NCBI GenBank assembly: GCA_963611355.1
Contig: CAVDRM010000003.1
Span: forward strand, 62,001 to 126,000
Reading direction: 5' to 3'
From: CAVDRM01 sp963611355
Lineage (GTDB): Bacteria > Bacillota > Clostridia > Christensenellales > Aristaeellaceae
Length of the DNA: 64,000 nt
The translations under genes and the position numbers were made by a program. Below the pieces are notes generated by a model. The model saw only the letters and a list, made by a program, of their open reading frames with translations. It did no database searches and was not told the origin of the DNA. Shown piece by piece: positions 35,331 through 43,485 of this stretch; the stretch's first letter is position 1; every line of letters starts with the position of its first letter.

Positions 35331-35889
35331 GATTCTGCGCTCCGAACAGTCTGGATGCCCACCAAAGCAGGGTCATCGCGCCCGGCATGGCCCAGCCGCT
35401 CTTCATTTTGCTGCGCAGCGCCGCCAAGGTCAGCGCGGCCGCCGCCAAGGTCGATGCATCCAGCACGCCGTTTGTCGCGTCCAGAATACCGGCATTGACA
35501 GCGCCGAACAGCGTTTGCACCCCTTCAAATGCCTTGCTGGCGGGCTGCCGCCTGACGCTTTCATCCAGCCCCATCAGCTTGATGACCGCGCCGAGCACGA
35601 CAGCTCCCTGCACTGCTTTTTCGTCATAGCAGATCAGCACTGAGCCCGTGCGCGGCTCAACGGCAACCGAGCGGATTACGCCCGTGCCTTCAAGCCGGCT
35701 CTTCATCTGCTCAGCCTGCTCCAGGTTTGCGGAAACGGCGGGGACATTCAGGCGCAGCCGCCCCGGAAGGCTGGAGCGCACCTCGGCCACGCCGCGAAAG
35801 GAGGGGAGCTTCATCACATTGTGCTCCTGCTTTTTCGGCAGCGTCAGCACAGCGCCTGCGGCCAGCGCCGCCCACCAGATGCCGTTCAT
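35323..35889 (-). CDS. HMA-like/GRxR-motif membrane protein, first gene of the ferrosome-like cluster
   Basis: A 188-residue protein that starts with a short hydrophobic segment (MNGIWWAALAAGAVLTL), followed by the HMA-like module: SSLPGRLRLNVPAVSANLEQ (about 38-57) and GVIRSVAVEPRTGSVLICYD. A C-terminal part has a second hydrophobic region (STLAAAALTLAALR...PGAMTLLWWASRL), so it is likely membrane-embedded. The start at 35889 follows GAGGAGGG and removes 16 residues from the longest frame. It overlaps the next gene by 8 bp. The upstream region holds a 22-bp dyad that could be an operator. Confidence 0.65.
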   Translation of the reverse strand: MNGIWWAALAAGAVLTLPKKQEHNVMKLPSFRGVAEVRSSLPGRLRLNVPAVSANLEQAEQMKSRLEGTGVIRSVAVEPRTGSVLICYDEKAVQGAVVLGAVIKLMGLDESVRRQPASKAFEGVQTLFGAVNAGILDATNGVLDASTLAAAALTLAALRSKMKSGWAMPGAMTLLWWASRLFGAQNHE

Positions 35890-35936
35890 TTTGTCATTCC
35901 CTCCTCGTGATGTTAACAGCTCGGCATGGCATTGCA

Positions 35937-35958
35937 AAAGTTAGCACAGCAAAACTTT
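35937..35958. promoter_or_regulatory. Possible operator dyad upstream of the ferrosome-like cluster
   Basis: AAAGTT (35937-35942) and AACTTT (35953-35958) are inverted around 10 bp, about 50 bp before the first gene. No exact match to the Fur, MntR or CopY consensus is claimed, and no convincing -35/-10 pair was placed. Confidence 0.3.
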
Positions 35959-36095
35959 ACAATATCCGTATGGGTAAAAAATAAGGCAAAGAGTTTCTTT
36001 ACCGTTCTTCTTTACCGCTTCAAATTATACCATTTTGCCTGATGCTTGTCAAGAAAGACGCGGCCTTGAAACGCCGCTTTCAAGGCATTTGGCCG

Positions 36096-36124
36096 TTGAC
36101 TTTCCCCGCATTTCCCGATATACT
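36096..36124 (+). promoter_or_regulatory. Sigma-A promoter of the YitT-family gene
   Basis: TTGACT (36096-36101) and TATACT (36119-36124) with a 17-bp spacer; transcription should start near 36131. Confidence 0.7.
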
Positions 36125-36173
36125 GAATATGATGCGGGCATTGCCCGACTTTTTGAGGAAAGGTTTTGTTAAT

Positions 36174-36839
36174 TTGTTTTCCCGTGCTGCGCGTTCCGTT
36201 GGCAATCGACTGGTCTCATCATTCAAATCTCTCAAAACAAAAAATTGTTGGATGCAGGTGCTGGGGAGCGCCGTCTTGGCGTTCGGTTTAAGCAACATCC
36301 ATGCCTTTTCCGGCGTGACGGAGGGCGGCGTGCTGGGACTGACGCTGCTGCTCCGCCATTTAATCGGGCTGTCGCCCGCCGTCAGCAATTTTATCCTGAC
36401 GGCGCTGTGCTATCTGCTGGGCTGGCGGACGCTGGGACGGGATTTCATCGCCTATTCCGCCATTTCCTGCATCGGTTATTCTGTTTTTTACGCCCTGTTT
36501 GAACAATTCGCGCCGATTTTTCCCGCGCTGTGCGCATCCCCCCTTTGGGCGGCGCTGACAGGAGCGCTGTTTGTGGGCGTCGGGGTCGGGCTGTGTGTGC
36601 GCTACGGAGGTGCGCCCGGCGGCGATGATGCGCTGGCGATGAGTCTGTCCAGCATCACAAAATTAGACATTCAGTGGATTTATTTGGGCAGCGACCTCAT
36701 CGTGCTGGCGCTGTCCACCATCTATATTCCGCTCAAAACGCTCATTTTTTCGCTCATGACGGTCATTCTGTCGGGTCAAATCATCGGTCTTGTGCAAAGG
36801 ATGGATGCAAAGGCCATTCTGACGCGGTTTCACCTGTGA
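36174..36839 (+). CDS. YitT-family membrane protein
   Basis: A membrane protein of about 221 residues with five to six hydrophobic helices and the family pattern LAFGLSNIHAFSGVTEGGVLG near the start and RYGGAPGGDDALAMSLS in the middle (usual YitT form GGTDIL). The usual C-terminal DUF2179 domain of long YitT proteins is missing. The start is uncertain: the promoter implies transcription from about 36131, so the ATG codons at 36129/36132 would be leaderless, whereas the TTG at 36174 follows AGGAAAGG by 10 nt. The function of the family is unknown; transport is suspected. Confidence 0.75.
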   Translation: MFSRAARSVGNRLVSSFKSLKTKNCWMQVLGSAVLAFGLSNIHAFSGVTEGGVLGLTLLLRHLIGLSPAVSNFILTALCYLLGWRTLGRDFIAYSAISCIGYSVFYALFEQFAPIFPALCASPLWAALTGALFVGVGVGLCVRYGGAPGGDDALAMSLSSITKLDIQWIYLGSDLIVLALSTIYIPLKTLIFSLMTVILSGQIIGLVQRMDAKAILTRFHL

Positions 36840-36952
36840 CATTTGAGGCGGAAAAACGCGGTTTTGGAGCGCAGTTTCTTTTCAGCATCCCTGCTGCATG
36901 ATAAAATACAATCAGCAAATGGGTCTTATCGTTTGAAAGGAGGAAAGGACGC

Positions 36953-37462
36953 TTGGAAACTGTTTTCAGCTTTATTGCAGCCAATCTGCCGGCGGTTTTA
37001 TGTCTGCTGGTCGGCGTGGCGCTGGTGACGGTCGAGGTTTTCCTGCCAGGCTTTGGGCTGCCCGGCATTTCCGGCCTGATGCTGCTGACGGCGGCTGTCG
37101 TGCTGACATGGCTGTCCTTCGGCGCATTGGCAGGGCTTTTGATGCTGCTTGTCATGCTGGTGCTGTGCGGCATTGCCCTATCTGTCTCCATCCGCTCGGC
37201 CATGCACGGCCGCTTGTCCCGCTCACCTCTCATTCTCAGCGATGACGAGGAGAATGACAAAAAGCCGGACGAAACCTTAATCGGGCGTGAGGGTGTCACC
37301 GCCACCCTCCTTCGCCCCGCCGGAATCGCCGTGTTTGACGGCGTGCGCCTGAGCGTTGTCACCCGCGGGGACTTCATCGAAAAGGATGTTCCCGTGCGCA
37401 TCGTGAAAGAAGACGGCACGCAAATTGTCGTCGAAACCATCCAATCAAATGAGGAGGTATAA
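36953..37462 (+). CDS. NfeD-family membrane protein
   Basis: A 169-residue protein with three N-terminal membrane helices (residues 5-80: LLVGVALVTVEVFLPGFGLPG is diagnostic) and a C-terminal OB-fold (about 105-165: IGREGVTATLLRPAGIAVFDGVRL, where the usual form is G..G...L.P.G.....). NfeD proteins accompany flotillins and are thought to assist membrane microdomain organisation. It uses a TTG start at 36953 after AAAGGAGGAAAGG, and lies 3 bp before floA. Confidence 0.9.
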   Translation: METVFSFIAANLPAVLCLLVGVALVTVEVFLPGFGLPGISGLMLLTAAVVLTWLSFGALAGLLMLLVMLVLCGIALSVSIRSAMHGRLSRSPLILSDDEENDKKPDETLIGREGVTATLLRPAGIAVFDGVRLSVVTRGDFIEKDVPVRIVKEDGTQIVVETIQSNEEV

Positions 37463-37465
37463 AGC

Positions 37466-38461
37466 ATGAGCGTTCTTGCTGTCATCCTGCCGGTTTTGGT
37501 CATTCTGCTGATTATCATTGTAACGATTTACGTTCCCTTCGGGCTGTGGATAAACGCCCGCGCTTCCGGCGCTCCCGTCAGAATGCTGTCGCTCATCGGC
37601 ATGCGTTTCCGCCGCATTTCGCCGCAGAAAATCGTCGGCGCGTACATTCAGGCGCGGAAGGCCGGCCTGGATATCACCACGGACATGCTGGAAACGCACT
37701 ACCTTTCCGGCGGCAACGTCGAGCGGGTGACCAACGCGCTGATTTCCGCCAAGCAAGCGGGCATCAACCTCCCTTTCAGCACTGCCCGCGCCATTGACTT
37801 GGCGGGCCGCGACGTGCTTCAGGCCGTCAAAATGAGCGTCGTCCCCAAGGTCATCGAGACCCCGCCCATCTCCGCCATCGCCAAGGACGGCATCGAGCTT
37901 CGCGCCAAGGCGCGTGTGACCGTGCGCACCAACATTGACCGTCTGGTGGGCGGCGCCGGCGAGGAGACCATCATCGCCCGTGTCGGCGAGGGCATCGTCA
38001 CCACCATCGGTTCTTCAAAGTCGCACGAGGACGTGCTGGAAAACCCCGACCTCATCAGCCAGACCGTGCTGGGCAAGGGCTTAGACGCGGGCACGGCGTA
38101 TGAAATTTTGTCCATTGACATTGCGGATGTGGACGTCGGTCGCAATATCGGCGCTCAGCTTCAGATGGATCAGGCGGAGGCAGACCGCCGCATCGCGCAG
38201 GCCAAGGCCGAGGAGCGCCGTGCGATGGCTGTCGCCCATGAGCAGGAAATGAAGGCCGCCGTGCAGGAGATGCGCGCCAAGGTGGTCGAGGCCGAGGCGC
38301 AGGTGCCGCTGGCAATGGCCGAGGCGCTCCGAAGCGGCAAGCTCGGCGTGATGGACTATTATCAGCTTAAAAACCTGAGTGCGGACACCGATATGCGCTC
38401 CGGCATTGCCAAGGCCGCCGTGCCGTCTGCCGTGCCGCATGAGCCGAACGGAAAAAAATAA
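37466..38461 (+). CDS. floA: Flotillin-like protein FloA
   Basis: A 331-residue membrane-associated scaffold of the FloA (YqfA) type, organising functional membrane microdomains. An N-terminal hydrophobic hairpin (residues 5-28) is followed by the family stretch MRFRRISPQKIVGAYI-like and the SPFH-type core (ARVTVRTNIDRLVGGAGEET), then an Ala/Glu-rich coiled coil (about 225-285). The length matches the usual 330. It is in an operon with nfeD, as in Bacillus yqeZ-yqfA. An inverted-repeat element begins at the base after its stop codon. Confidence 0.95.
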   Translation: MSVLAVILPVLVILLIIIVTIYVPFGLWINARASGAPVRMLSLIGMRFRRISPQKIVGAYIQARKAGLDITTDMLETHYLSGGNVERVTNALISAKQAGINLPFSTARAIDLAGRDVLQAVKMSVVPKVIETPPISAIAKDGIELRAKARVTVRTNIDRLVGGAGEETIIARVGEGIVTTIGSSKSHEDVLENPDLISQTVLGKGLDAGTAYEILSIDIADVDVGRNIGAQLQMDQAEADRRIAQAKAEERRAMAVAHEQEMKAAVQEMRAKVVEAEAQVPLAMAEALRSGKLGVMDYYQLKNLSADTDMRSGIAKAAVPSAVPHEPNGKK

Positions 38462-38620
38462 GGCAGCACCGCACAAATGAGGGGCACGATAAATCGTGAA
38501 TTTTGTGTCAGATACGATTGCAAAAATCGATGGTTTACTGGATGTAAATCGAGATTTTTGCAAGAAGTAGATGGCGCAAAAGGCACATTTTTGCGAGTCG
38601 CCGAATTGTGCGGTGATGCC
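38462..38620. mobile_element. 159-bp MITE-like element, copy 1
   Basis: The ends are 17-bp terminal inverted repeats (38462-38478 and 38604-38620) agreeing at 15 of 17 positions: GGCAGCACCGCACAAAT against GGCATCACCGCACAATT in reverse complement. The inside is non-coding and contains a further inverted repeat, GCAAAAATC (38520-38528) with GATTTTTGC (38553-38561). It begins immediately after the floA stop. The right end recurs exactly (22 bp) at 45875-45896 and the left end approximately at 60091-60107, so this is a dispersed family. No transposase is present. Confidence 0.7.
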
Positions 38621-38654
38621 ATAACAAAAGACTGTTGAAGGAGGCGATGCGCGC

Positions 38655-39119
38655 ATGGCGGAGGCTTTTGCGGAGTTTCTTTTACAAATCGCCTTGATCA
38701 TCGGAATCATCAGCTTCATCAGCAAAGCGAGCAGGAAAAAGGCTGCGAAAAAGCGCCCTCCCGTCCGCCAAACGCCCAAAGCGCAGCCGACCCAAACGGG
38801 AAAGGTCGAGGAACAATCGGCGGACGGCTGGGAGGATGAGCGCGCCTTTTCGGGGCATCGCGGAAGATTGGGCGAGCTGCACCCGACCGAACGAAGCACC
38901 CTGTCCTTTGAGCAGACGGCGGCGCAGATAGGCAACGAGGGCGAGGATGCCTGCCATGCCTATATGCTGAACGACAGCGCTTTGCCCCTCTGCCCCGATG
39001 AGAAAGCGGAAACAGCATTCGCGCCCGGCGATGTGCAAAGCGAGCTGGTGCGCGGGGTCATCATGGCGGAAATTTTGAAGCGTCCCACAGTGCGCCTGTA
39101 TGTGCGGAGGTTAGAATGA
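38655..39119 (+). CDS. Hypothetical membrane-anchored protein
   Basis: A 154-residue protein with one N-terminal hydrophobic helix (FAEFLLQIALIIGIISFISK, residues 5-24), a strongly basic patch (KASRKKAAKKRPP) that should stay in the cytoplasm, a Pro/Gln linker and an acidic remainder. No domain was recognised. AAGGAGG lies at 38638-38644. It overlaps the downstream regulator gene by 4 bp (ATGA), so the two are translationally coupled and may function together, for example as a membrane partner of the regulator. That link is inference. Confidence 0.75.
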   Translation: MAEAFAEFLLQIALIIGIISFISKASRKKAAKKRPPVRQTPKAQPTQTGKVEEQSADGWEDERAFSGHRGRLGELHPTERSTLSFEQTAAQIGNEGEDACHAYMLNDSALPLCPDEKAETAFAPGDVQSELVRGVIMAEILKRPTVRLYVRRLE

Positions 39120-39862
39120 GCGACATCAAGGTGCTGATTGCGGATGATGAAGCCGGAATGCGGCTTATCTTGCGCAAGCGCATCGAAAAAACGGCCGGCT
39201 TCTGCGTGGTCGGCGAGGCGGAAACGGGCAGAGAGACCCTCGCCCTATACGACCGCCTGCGCCCCGATGTTGTCTTTCTGGATGTGGATATGCCGGAGCG
39301 CACGGGCGTGGAATGTGCCCGAATGATTCAGGACAGAGACCCTGCCTGCATCCTCATTTTCGCCACCGCGCATGAGGAATACATGGGGGATGCGTTCGAG
39401 GTCTATGCGTTTGACTATCTGGTGAAACCGTTCAAGCTGGAGCGTCTGGACAGGACACTGGCTCGTGTGAAGGAAATCAGGGACAAGCAGCGGGCGGCGG
39501 AGATGCCAAAGCCCGCCATTGTCCGCAATGCGGCCGGACGGCTGATGCTCAAGCACCGAGACGGCGTGTCCTTTCTTTCCATGAACGATATCGTCCTCAT
39601 TCAGCGGGAGGACAGAGCCACCGTTCTCTATGCGGCGGGCGGCAGGCGCTATGTGGCCGGAGAGACCCTGTCCGAGACCGAAGCGCGGCTCGATCCGGAC
39701 GTGTTTTTCCGCTGCCACAAGAGCTATATCATCAACCTCTCCCGCATCAGGGATATTTCGCCCTACGGCCGCTGGACATACATCGTCCGGCTTGACGGCA
39801 CCGACCATGACGCCCTCATTACGTACGAAAAGTATGAGGAATTGGAGAGGATGTTCTCTTGA
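39116..39862 (+). CDS. LytTR-type response regulator
   Basis: A 248-residue two-component regulator. The receiver domain (1-118) has the acidic pocket DDEAG, phospho-Asp in VVFLDVDMPERTG (about 55), the Thr in IFATAHEEY and the Lys in YLVKPFKLERL. The C-terminal LytTR DNA-binding domain (about 145-245) includes FLSMNDIVLIQREDR and FFRCHKSYIINLSRI. No histidine kinase is adjacent, so the partner is encoded elsewhere or is the membrane protein upstream (speculative). Members of the group often control surface proteins, autolysis or secreted peptides. Confidence 0.92.
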   Translation: MSDIKVLIADDEAGMRLILRKRIEKTAGFCVVGEAETGRETLALYDRLRPDVVFLDVDMPERTGVECARMIQDRDPACILIFATAHEEYMGDAFEVYAFDYLVKPFKLERLDRTLARVKEIRDKQRAAEMPKPAIVRNAAGRLMLKHRDGVSFLSMNDIVLIQREDRATVLYAAGGRRYVAGETLSETEARLDPDVFFRCHKSYIINLSRIRDISPYGRWTYIVRLDGTDHDALITYEKYEELERMFS

Positions 39863-40003
39863 AAATTGGACGCCAAAAGCCTTCTTTGTGAACCGCATAC
39901 AACGCCCGCCATTTTCAGGTCGGCTTTGGCTGCCGAATTTTCTGTGCTCGGATTCCCCGCCGATTCATGTTTCACCTCATAAATGTTGCATGGCAAATCT
40001 TGC
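39863..40003. other. Gap after the LytTR regulator gene
   Basis: About 140 bp without a recognisable gene. The following 180 bp contain a candidate short transcription unit (40004-40178), so the whole gap between the genes on either side is 324 bp. Confidence 0.4.
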
Positions 40004-40054
40004 TTGACAGCAGTTTACGCAGTATTATTGCGCAGATGCCGCGGAGGTGATTCA

Positions 40055-40081
40055 ATGGATATTTTCAGAAAGCTTGCATAG
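40055..40081 (+). CDS. Tiny 8-codon frame with a consensus ribosome site
   Basis: GCGGAGGTGA (40041-40050), close to a perfect anti-16S match, is followed by ATG at 40055 and the peptide MDIFRKLA ending in TAG (40079-40081). A TTGACA at 40004-40009 could be the -35 of a promoter with a poor -10 (TATTGC, 16 bp spacing), and a strong terminator lies at 40137-40178. This may be a micro-gene, a leader or the relic of a longer gene. No similarity is recognised for eight residues. Confidence 0.35.
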   Translation: MDIFRKLA

Positions 40082-40136
40082 CTTTTGCGCCGACATCACT
40101 GCTCTTGCTGCCCTCCATAGTGTAAACATACAAACA

Positions 40137-40178
40137 CCGCATCGAACGGCGTGCTGCCGTTCGATGCGGTCTCTTTTT
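40137..40178. terminator. Strong bidirectional terminator
   Basis: CCGCATCGAACGGC (40137-40150) pairs perfectly with GCCGTTCGATGCGG (40156-40169), a 14-bp stem with a 5-nt loop, followed by TCTCTTTTT on the plus strand. It can also serve the convergent minus-strand gene that ends at 40187. Confidence 0.8.
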
Positions 40179-40186
40179 GATGAAGC

Positions 40187-43100
40187 TTACTGCGGCTCGG
40201 CGGGACGTTCGCCGAAGAGCTCGGTCATCGTCTGATTGGAGAGGTTGAAAGCGTCCTTGATAAAGCCCCAGAGGTAGTAGTGGCGTCGATTGATGGTGTC
40301 GCGCATACGGTTGACACGGGTGTTCCAGTAGCGCAGAGAGCCGTCCACGGTGGTGGAGGAATCGGAGTTCAGCTCCTTATCGGTCTGCGGCGCCCAGAAT
40401 TCAAAGTGCATCCGCATTTCCGGCTCCAACATGTTATACATCTCCGTGAGCTGCTCCTGCATGACCTCCTTGGTCAGGGTATTGTAGACATAGGCCAGAC
40501 GCTCCAGGAATTTCCGCTTCATCTCGTCATTCTCAAGGAGCTTCAGAAAGATGGTGTTGTCAATCAGCTTATCGCCCATGCCCTTGGCCTTGGTATAGGA
40601 CTTGGGACTGTCAAAGGAGCTTTTGAACATCCCGTAATCTAAGTCGAAAATCAGCCATTTCCACTTCTGCCCCTCGCCCGGCAGCTTATAGAACATGGTA
40701 TTGCCGATGTCGGAGTTGCCGAAGAACATTTCGATGGCAAGGTAGTCATAGTAGCTGTCCACATCCACCCTGTCGAGGATATACTGCAAATCCGCCTCAT
40801 TCTTGCCCGGCGACAGGGTCTTGATGGTCTTGATCATTTCCTTCCACTCTTTGTTCGAGCCCTGCTGCACCGAGCCGCTGGCGCGAAGAATGGTGATTTG
40901 GTCGGCCTCGTCCATATCCAGCCCTTCCCACTGGGCTATCATATACCTGTCCTTGCGCTCACGCAGGTTATAGTGGCCGTAATACTGGCCGTTGATGTAT
41001 ACGATGACAGGCCGCCACGCCTGATGGATGATGTCCGTATCCAGCTTGTCAATCAGCTTGGACTGGAAGCCGTCCGCCATGCGCGTCCACACGCCGTCAT
41101 TGCCGCTGTTTCTTAAAACAAAGGACTTGTAATAGGTGAAGGGTCTGTCCTCAAAGAGGGCAGTTTCAAAATATTTTTCGCCATACTGCGCCTGTGCGCG
41201 GAACTTCATGGATTTCTGCGGCAGGTCAAGGCTGTAGTCGCCGGACAGGGCAAATTTCACGCCCTGAGAAATATCCGTTTCGCTCTCGCCGTTCAGGTCA
41301 AAAATCTCCACATAGCCGGGGCGAGCGATTTTTCCGTACTGGCGGTAGATGGTATTTTTGTACGGGCGCTTGCTCTTATCGACATTCGGTCCGCTCACGA
41401 ACATACCCGTTTCCTCGTTCCACAATTCGTCCGGGTCGCAGACGACGGAAACAACGGGCAGGGTAAAGTAGGTGTTCATGATGTAGCTGGCGGTGATGGT
41501 CTGCGAGGGCTGCAGCCCGCTCTTGAACGCCCGTGCGCGGATGACCCCTGTGGTGTTGATGAGCAGCGGCCCTGTATAAACGGTGCTGTTGTTTATTGTG
41601 GGGATAGAGCCGTCCACCGTGTAGCGCACCTCGCAGCCCTCCGGCACGGTGATTTCCACCGTGACCGAGCCCTTATACATACCGCCCGCCACGGAGAAGG
41701 AAGGATCCTGAGCAAAGCCCGCAAAGCCGACGCCGTTTGCCTGCCCAGGCGTGGGCGCGTCATAATAAAAAAAGCCGTCCTTCCCCAAGGTGCGGCCATA
41801 GGTGATGTCCGTTCGCATGGGCGGCAGATACAGCCTGTCCAGCACCTGACCCGATGCATCGCTGAGCGTGACAATCTCTCCGCCCGCCCGCTTGACCGCA
41901 AACGATGCGTGCAGGCTGTTTCCGTCCGTTCCGGCGGTCGCCGATTTATCCAGCCTGATGACCTTATATTCACCCGCACGGATGGTCGTGCCGACGGGAA
42001 ACTGCCATTTGTGCGGCCAGTTGATGTTATCGCTCAGGCCGAACAGGGACAAATCCACGGTCTGGTCGGAGGAATTGTAGATTTCCACCCAGTCGCAGGC
42101 TTTCTCACCGGACGCGGGCGCAATTTGGCTTGCCGAGGCCATCACCTCGGTGATGTAAACGCCCGTGTAGTTCTTCTGCCGAAGGTAGGCATCGGCTGCT
42201 GCGGCTCCCGCATCGTTGTTGGGCTTCTGCGGGGTCGCCAAGGTATAGACCTTCCATTCGCCCGTGTCGGGGTCGCGCCCGTAGGACATATCCTTCTGCA
42301 TGGTCGGCACGGTCACGCGGTCAACCAGCTCGCCTGCTTTGGTGGTCAGCACGATGGTCTCGCCCTGTGCCTTGATGCTGAAATTCGTATGCGGGATGCC
42401 GGTGTTCGCCTCCAGCTTATCCTTTTTGGAGCAGAAGACGATGTAATACTGGCCGGGGGCGATAACCGTCCCCTCCGGGAAAAACCATTTGAGCGGCTTC
42501 TGCTCATCATCACTCAGCGCCAGATTGTCCAGGCGGATGGTTTCCGTGCCCGCGTTGTACAGTTCAATCCAGTCGGACAGGTCGCCGTCCTCATCGGTCA
42601 GTCCGCTGCGGGGCGCGGCCATGACCTCGTTAATCATCAGCGTGTTGGCTGCCACGACATAGTTGGACAGGTATTCGACATGGCCGTCAAAGGTGTTTTC
42701 ATAGCCGGGGGAATAGTCTTCCGTCACCTGATATGTGCCGTCCGCCTGGAGCGCATAACTTTCGTCGGCATTCAGGGTGGGCACGGTTACCTGGTCCACG
42801 GCGATGCCGGAGGAATCAAAGAGATAGACGGCGCAGCCGTAAGACGAGAGCTTGAACTTGGCATGCAGCGTTTTTCCCGCTACGGCGCTGTTGGTCTTGT
42901 CACAGAAGACGATGATGCGCTCATCCGCCTCCAGCGTCATGTCGGGAAACAAAAAGAGGATTTTATCGTTGCGCTCGGAAAGACCCACATTTTTTAAGGA
43001 AATGGAGTGGTCGGTGGAATTCCAAATTTCCACCCAGTCGCCGAATGCGCCGTTTTCGTCCGGCAGGGCGGATTTGTTGGACGACATCACCTCGCTGATG

Positions 43101-43279
43101 CGAAGGCCTGTCGCGGCGGAATGGGTCGCATTCTCCTCGGACGCATTGATGGCCACGGTCACAGGAGACTTCGGAAAAATCAAAATCAATAAAAGAAGCA
43201 CAGCCGCCAAACCGACCAGCAGCGGCAGACGCTTGTCCATCTTATTATAATGCGGATTGGAACGCCTTGAACCTGCCAT
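40187..43279 (-). CDS. Surface protein: three lamin-tail domains, chitobiase-like module and CotH domain
   Basis: A 1030-residue protein anchored by one N-terminal membrane helix (LPLLVGLAAVLLLLILIFP, about 17-36). Three lamin-tail domains follow, marked by ISEVMSSNKSALPDENGAFG, MINEVMAAPRSGL and YITEVMASASQ, each with DWVEI/DWIEL. Next come a FN3-associated chitobiase-like repeat (GCEVRYTVDGSIPTINNSTV) and a C-terminal CotH domain with SFVLRNSGNDGVW, YYGHYNLRERKDRYM and IFDLDYGMF. CotH proteins with lamin-tail domains are extracellular in many anaerobes and of unknown role. The start at 43279 follows AAAGGAG; 25 earlier codons are discarded. It uses a long leader with an extended -10 promoter at 43368. 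Confidence 0.85.
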   Translation of the reverse strand: MAGSRRSNPHYNKMDKRLPLLVGLAAVLLLLILIFPKSPVTVAINASEENATHSAATGLRISEVMSSNKSALPDENGAFGDWVEIWNSTDHSISLKNVGLSERNDKILFLFPDMTLEADERIIVFCDKTNSAVAGKTLHAKFKLSSYGCAVYLFDSSGIAVDQVTVPTLNADESYALQADGTYQVTEDYSPGYENTFDGHVEYLSNYVVAANTLMINEVMAAPRSGLTDEDGDLSDWIELYNAGTETIRLDNLALSDDEQKPLKWFFPEGTVIAPGQYYIVFCSKKDKLEANTGIPHTNFSIKAQGETIVLTTKAGELVDRVTVPTMQKDMSYGRDPDTGEWKVYTLATPQKPNNDAGAAAADAYLRQKNYTGVYITEVMASASQIAPASGEKACDWVEIYNSSDQTVDLSLFGLSDNINWPHKWQFPVGTTIRAGEYKVIRLDKSATAGTDGNSLHASFAVKRAGGEIVTLSDASGQVLDRLYLPPMRTDITYGRTLGKDGFFYYDAPTPGQANGVGFAGFAQDPSFSVAGGMYKGSVTVEITVPEGCEVRYTVDGSIPTINNSTVYTGPLLINTTGVIRARAFKSGLQPSQTITASYIMNTYFTLPVVSVVCDPDELWNEETGMFVSGPNVDKSKRPYKNTIYRQYGKIARPGYVEIFDLNGESETDISQGVKFALSGDYSLDLPQKSMKFRAQAQYGEKYFETALFEDRPFTYYKSFVLRNSGNDGVWTRMADGFQSKLIDKLDTDIIHQAWRPVIVYINGQYYGHYNLRERKDRYMIAQWEGLDMDEADQITILRASGSVQQGSNKEWKEMIKTIKTLSPGKNEADLQYILDRVDVDSYYDYLAIEMFFGNSDIGNTMFYKLPGEGQKWKWLIFDLDYGMFKSSFDSPKSYTKAKGMGDKLIDNTIFLKLLENDEMKRKFLERLAYVYNTLTKEVMQEQLTEMYNMLEPEMRMHFEFWAPQTDKELNSDSSTTVDGSLRYWNTRVNRMRDTINRRHYYLWGFIKDAFNLSNQTMTELFGERPAEPQ

Positions 43280-43367
43280 GGAAGCTCCTTTCAGTCCTCC
43301 GTCCCCAAAGACGGAGCAAAAAGAAAAATACAATCCTCGTTCAAAAATCGTCATTGCTGACCGCCTT

Positions 43368-43376
43368 AGTATAGCA
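43368..43376 (-). promoter_or_regulatory. Extended -10 promoter of the lamin-tail/CotH gene
   Basis: On the minus strand TGCTATACT (43368-43376) fits an extended -10 (TGN plus TATACT); the -35 is poor (TTTTCC). The start of transcription should be near 43361, about 80 bp before the gene. Confidence 0.45.
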
Positions 43377-43435
43377 TAGATTTTTGAAACGGAAAAGAGC
43401 CGATTCAGACCCTGAGAAAAAATTTACGAATATAA

Positions 43436-43466
43436 TGAAAAAGGAGTGCCGGCATATCGACACTCC
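43436..43466 (-). terminator. Terminator of the DUF1538/P-II operon
   Basis: On the minus strand GGAGTGTCG (43458-43466) pairs with CGGCACTCC (43443-43451), 9 bp with one G-U pair, followed by TTTTTTC. It lies 20 bp after the P-II-like gene. Confidence 0.75.
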
Positions 43467-43485
43467 CAAGCGCTTGCCTAAAGCA

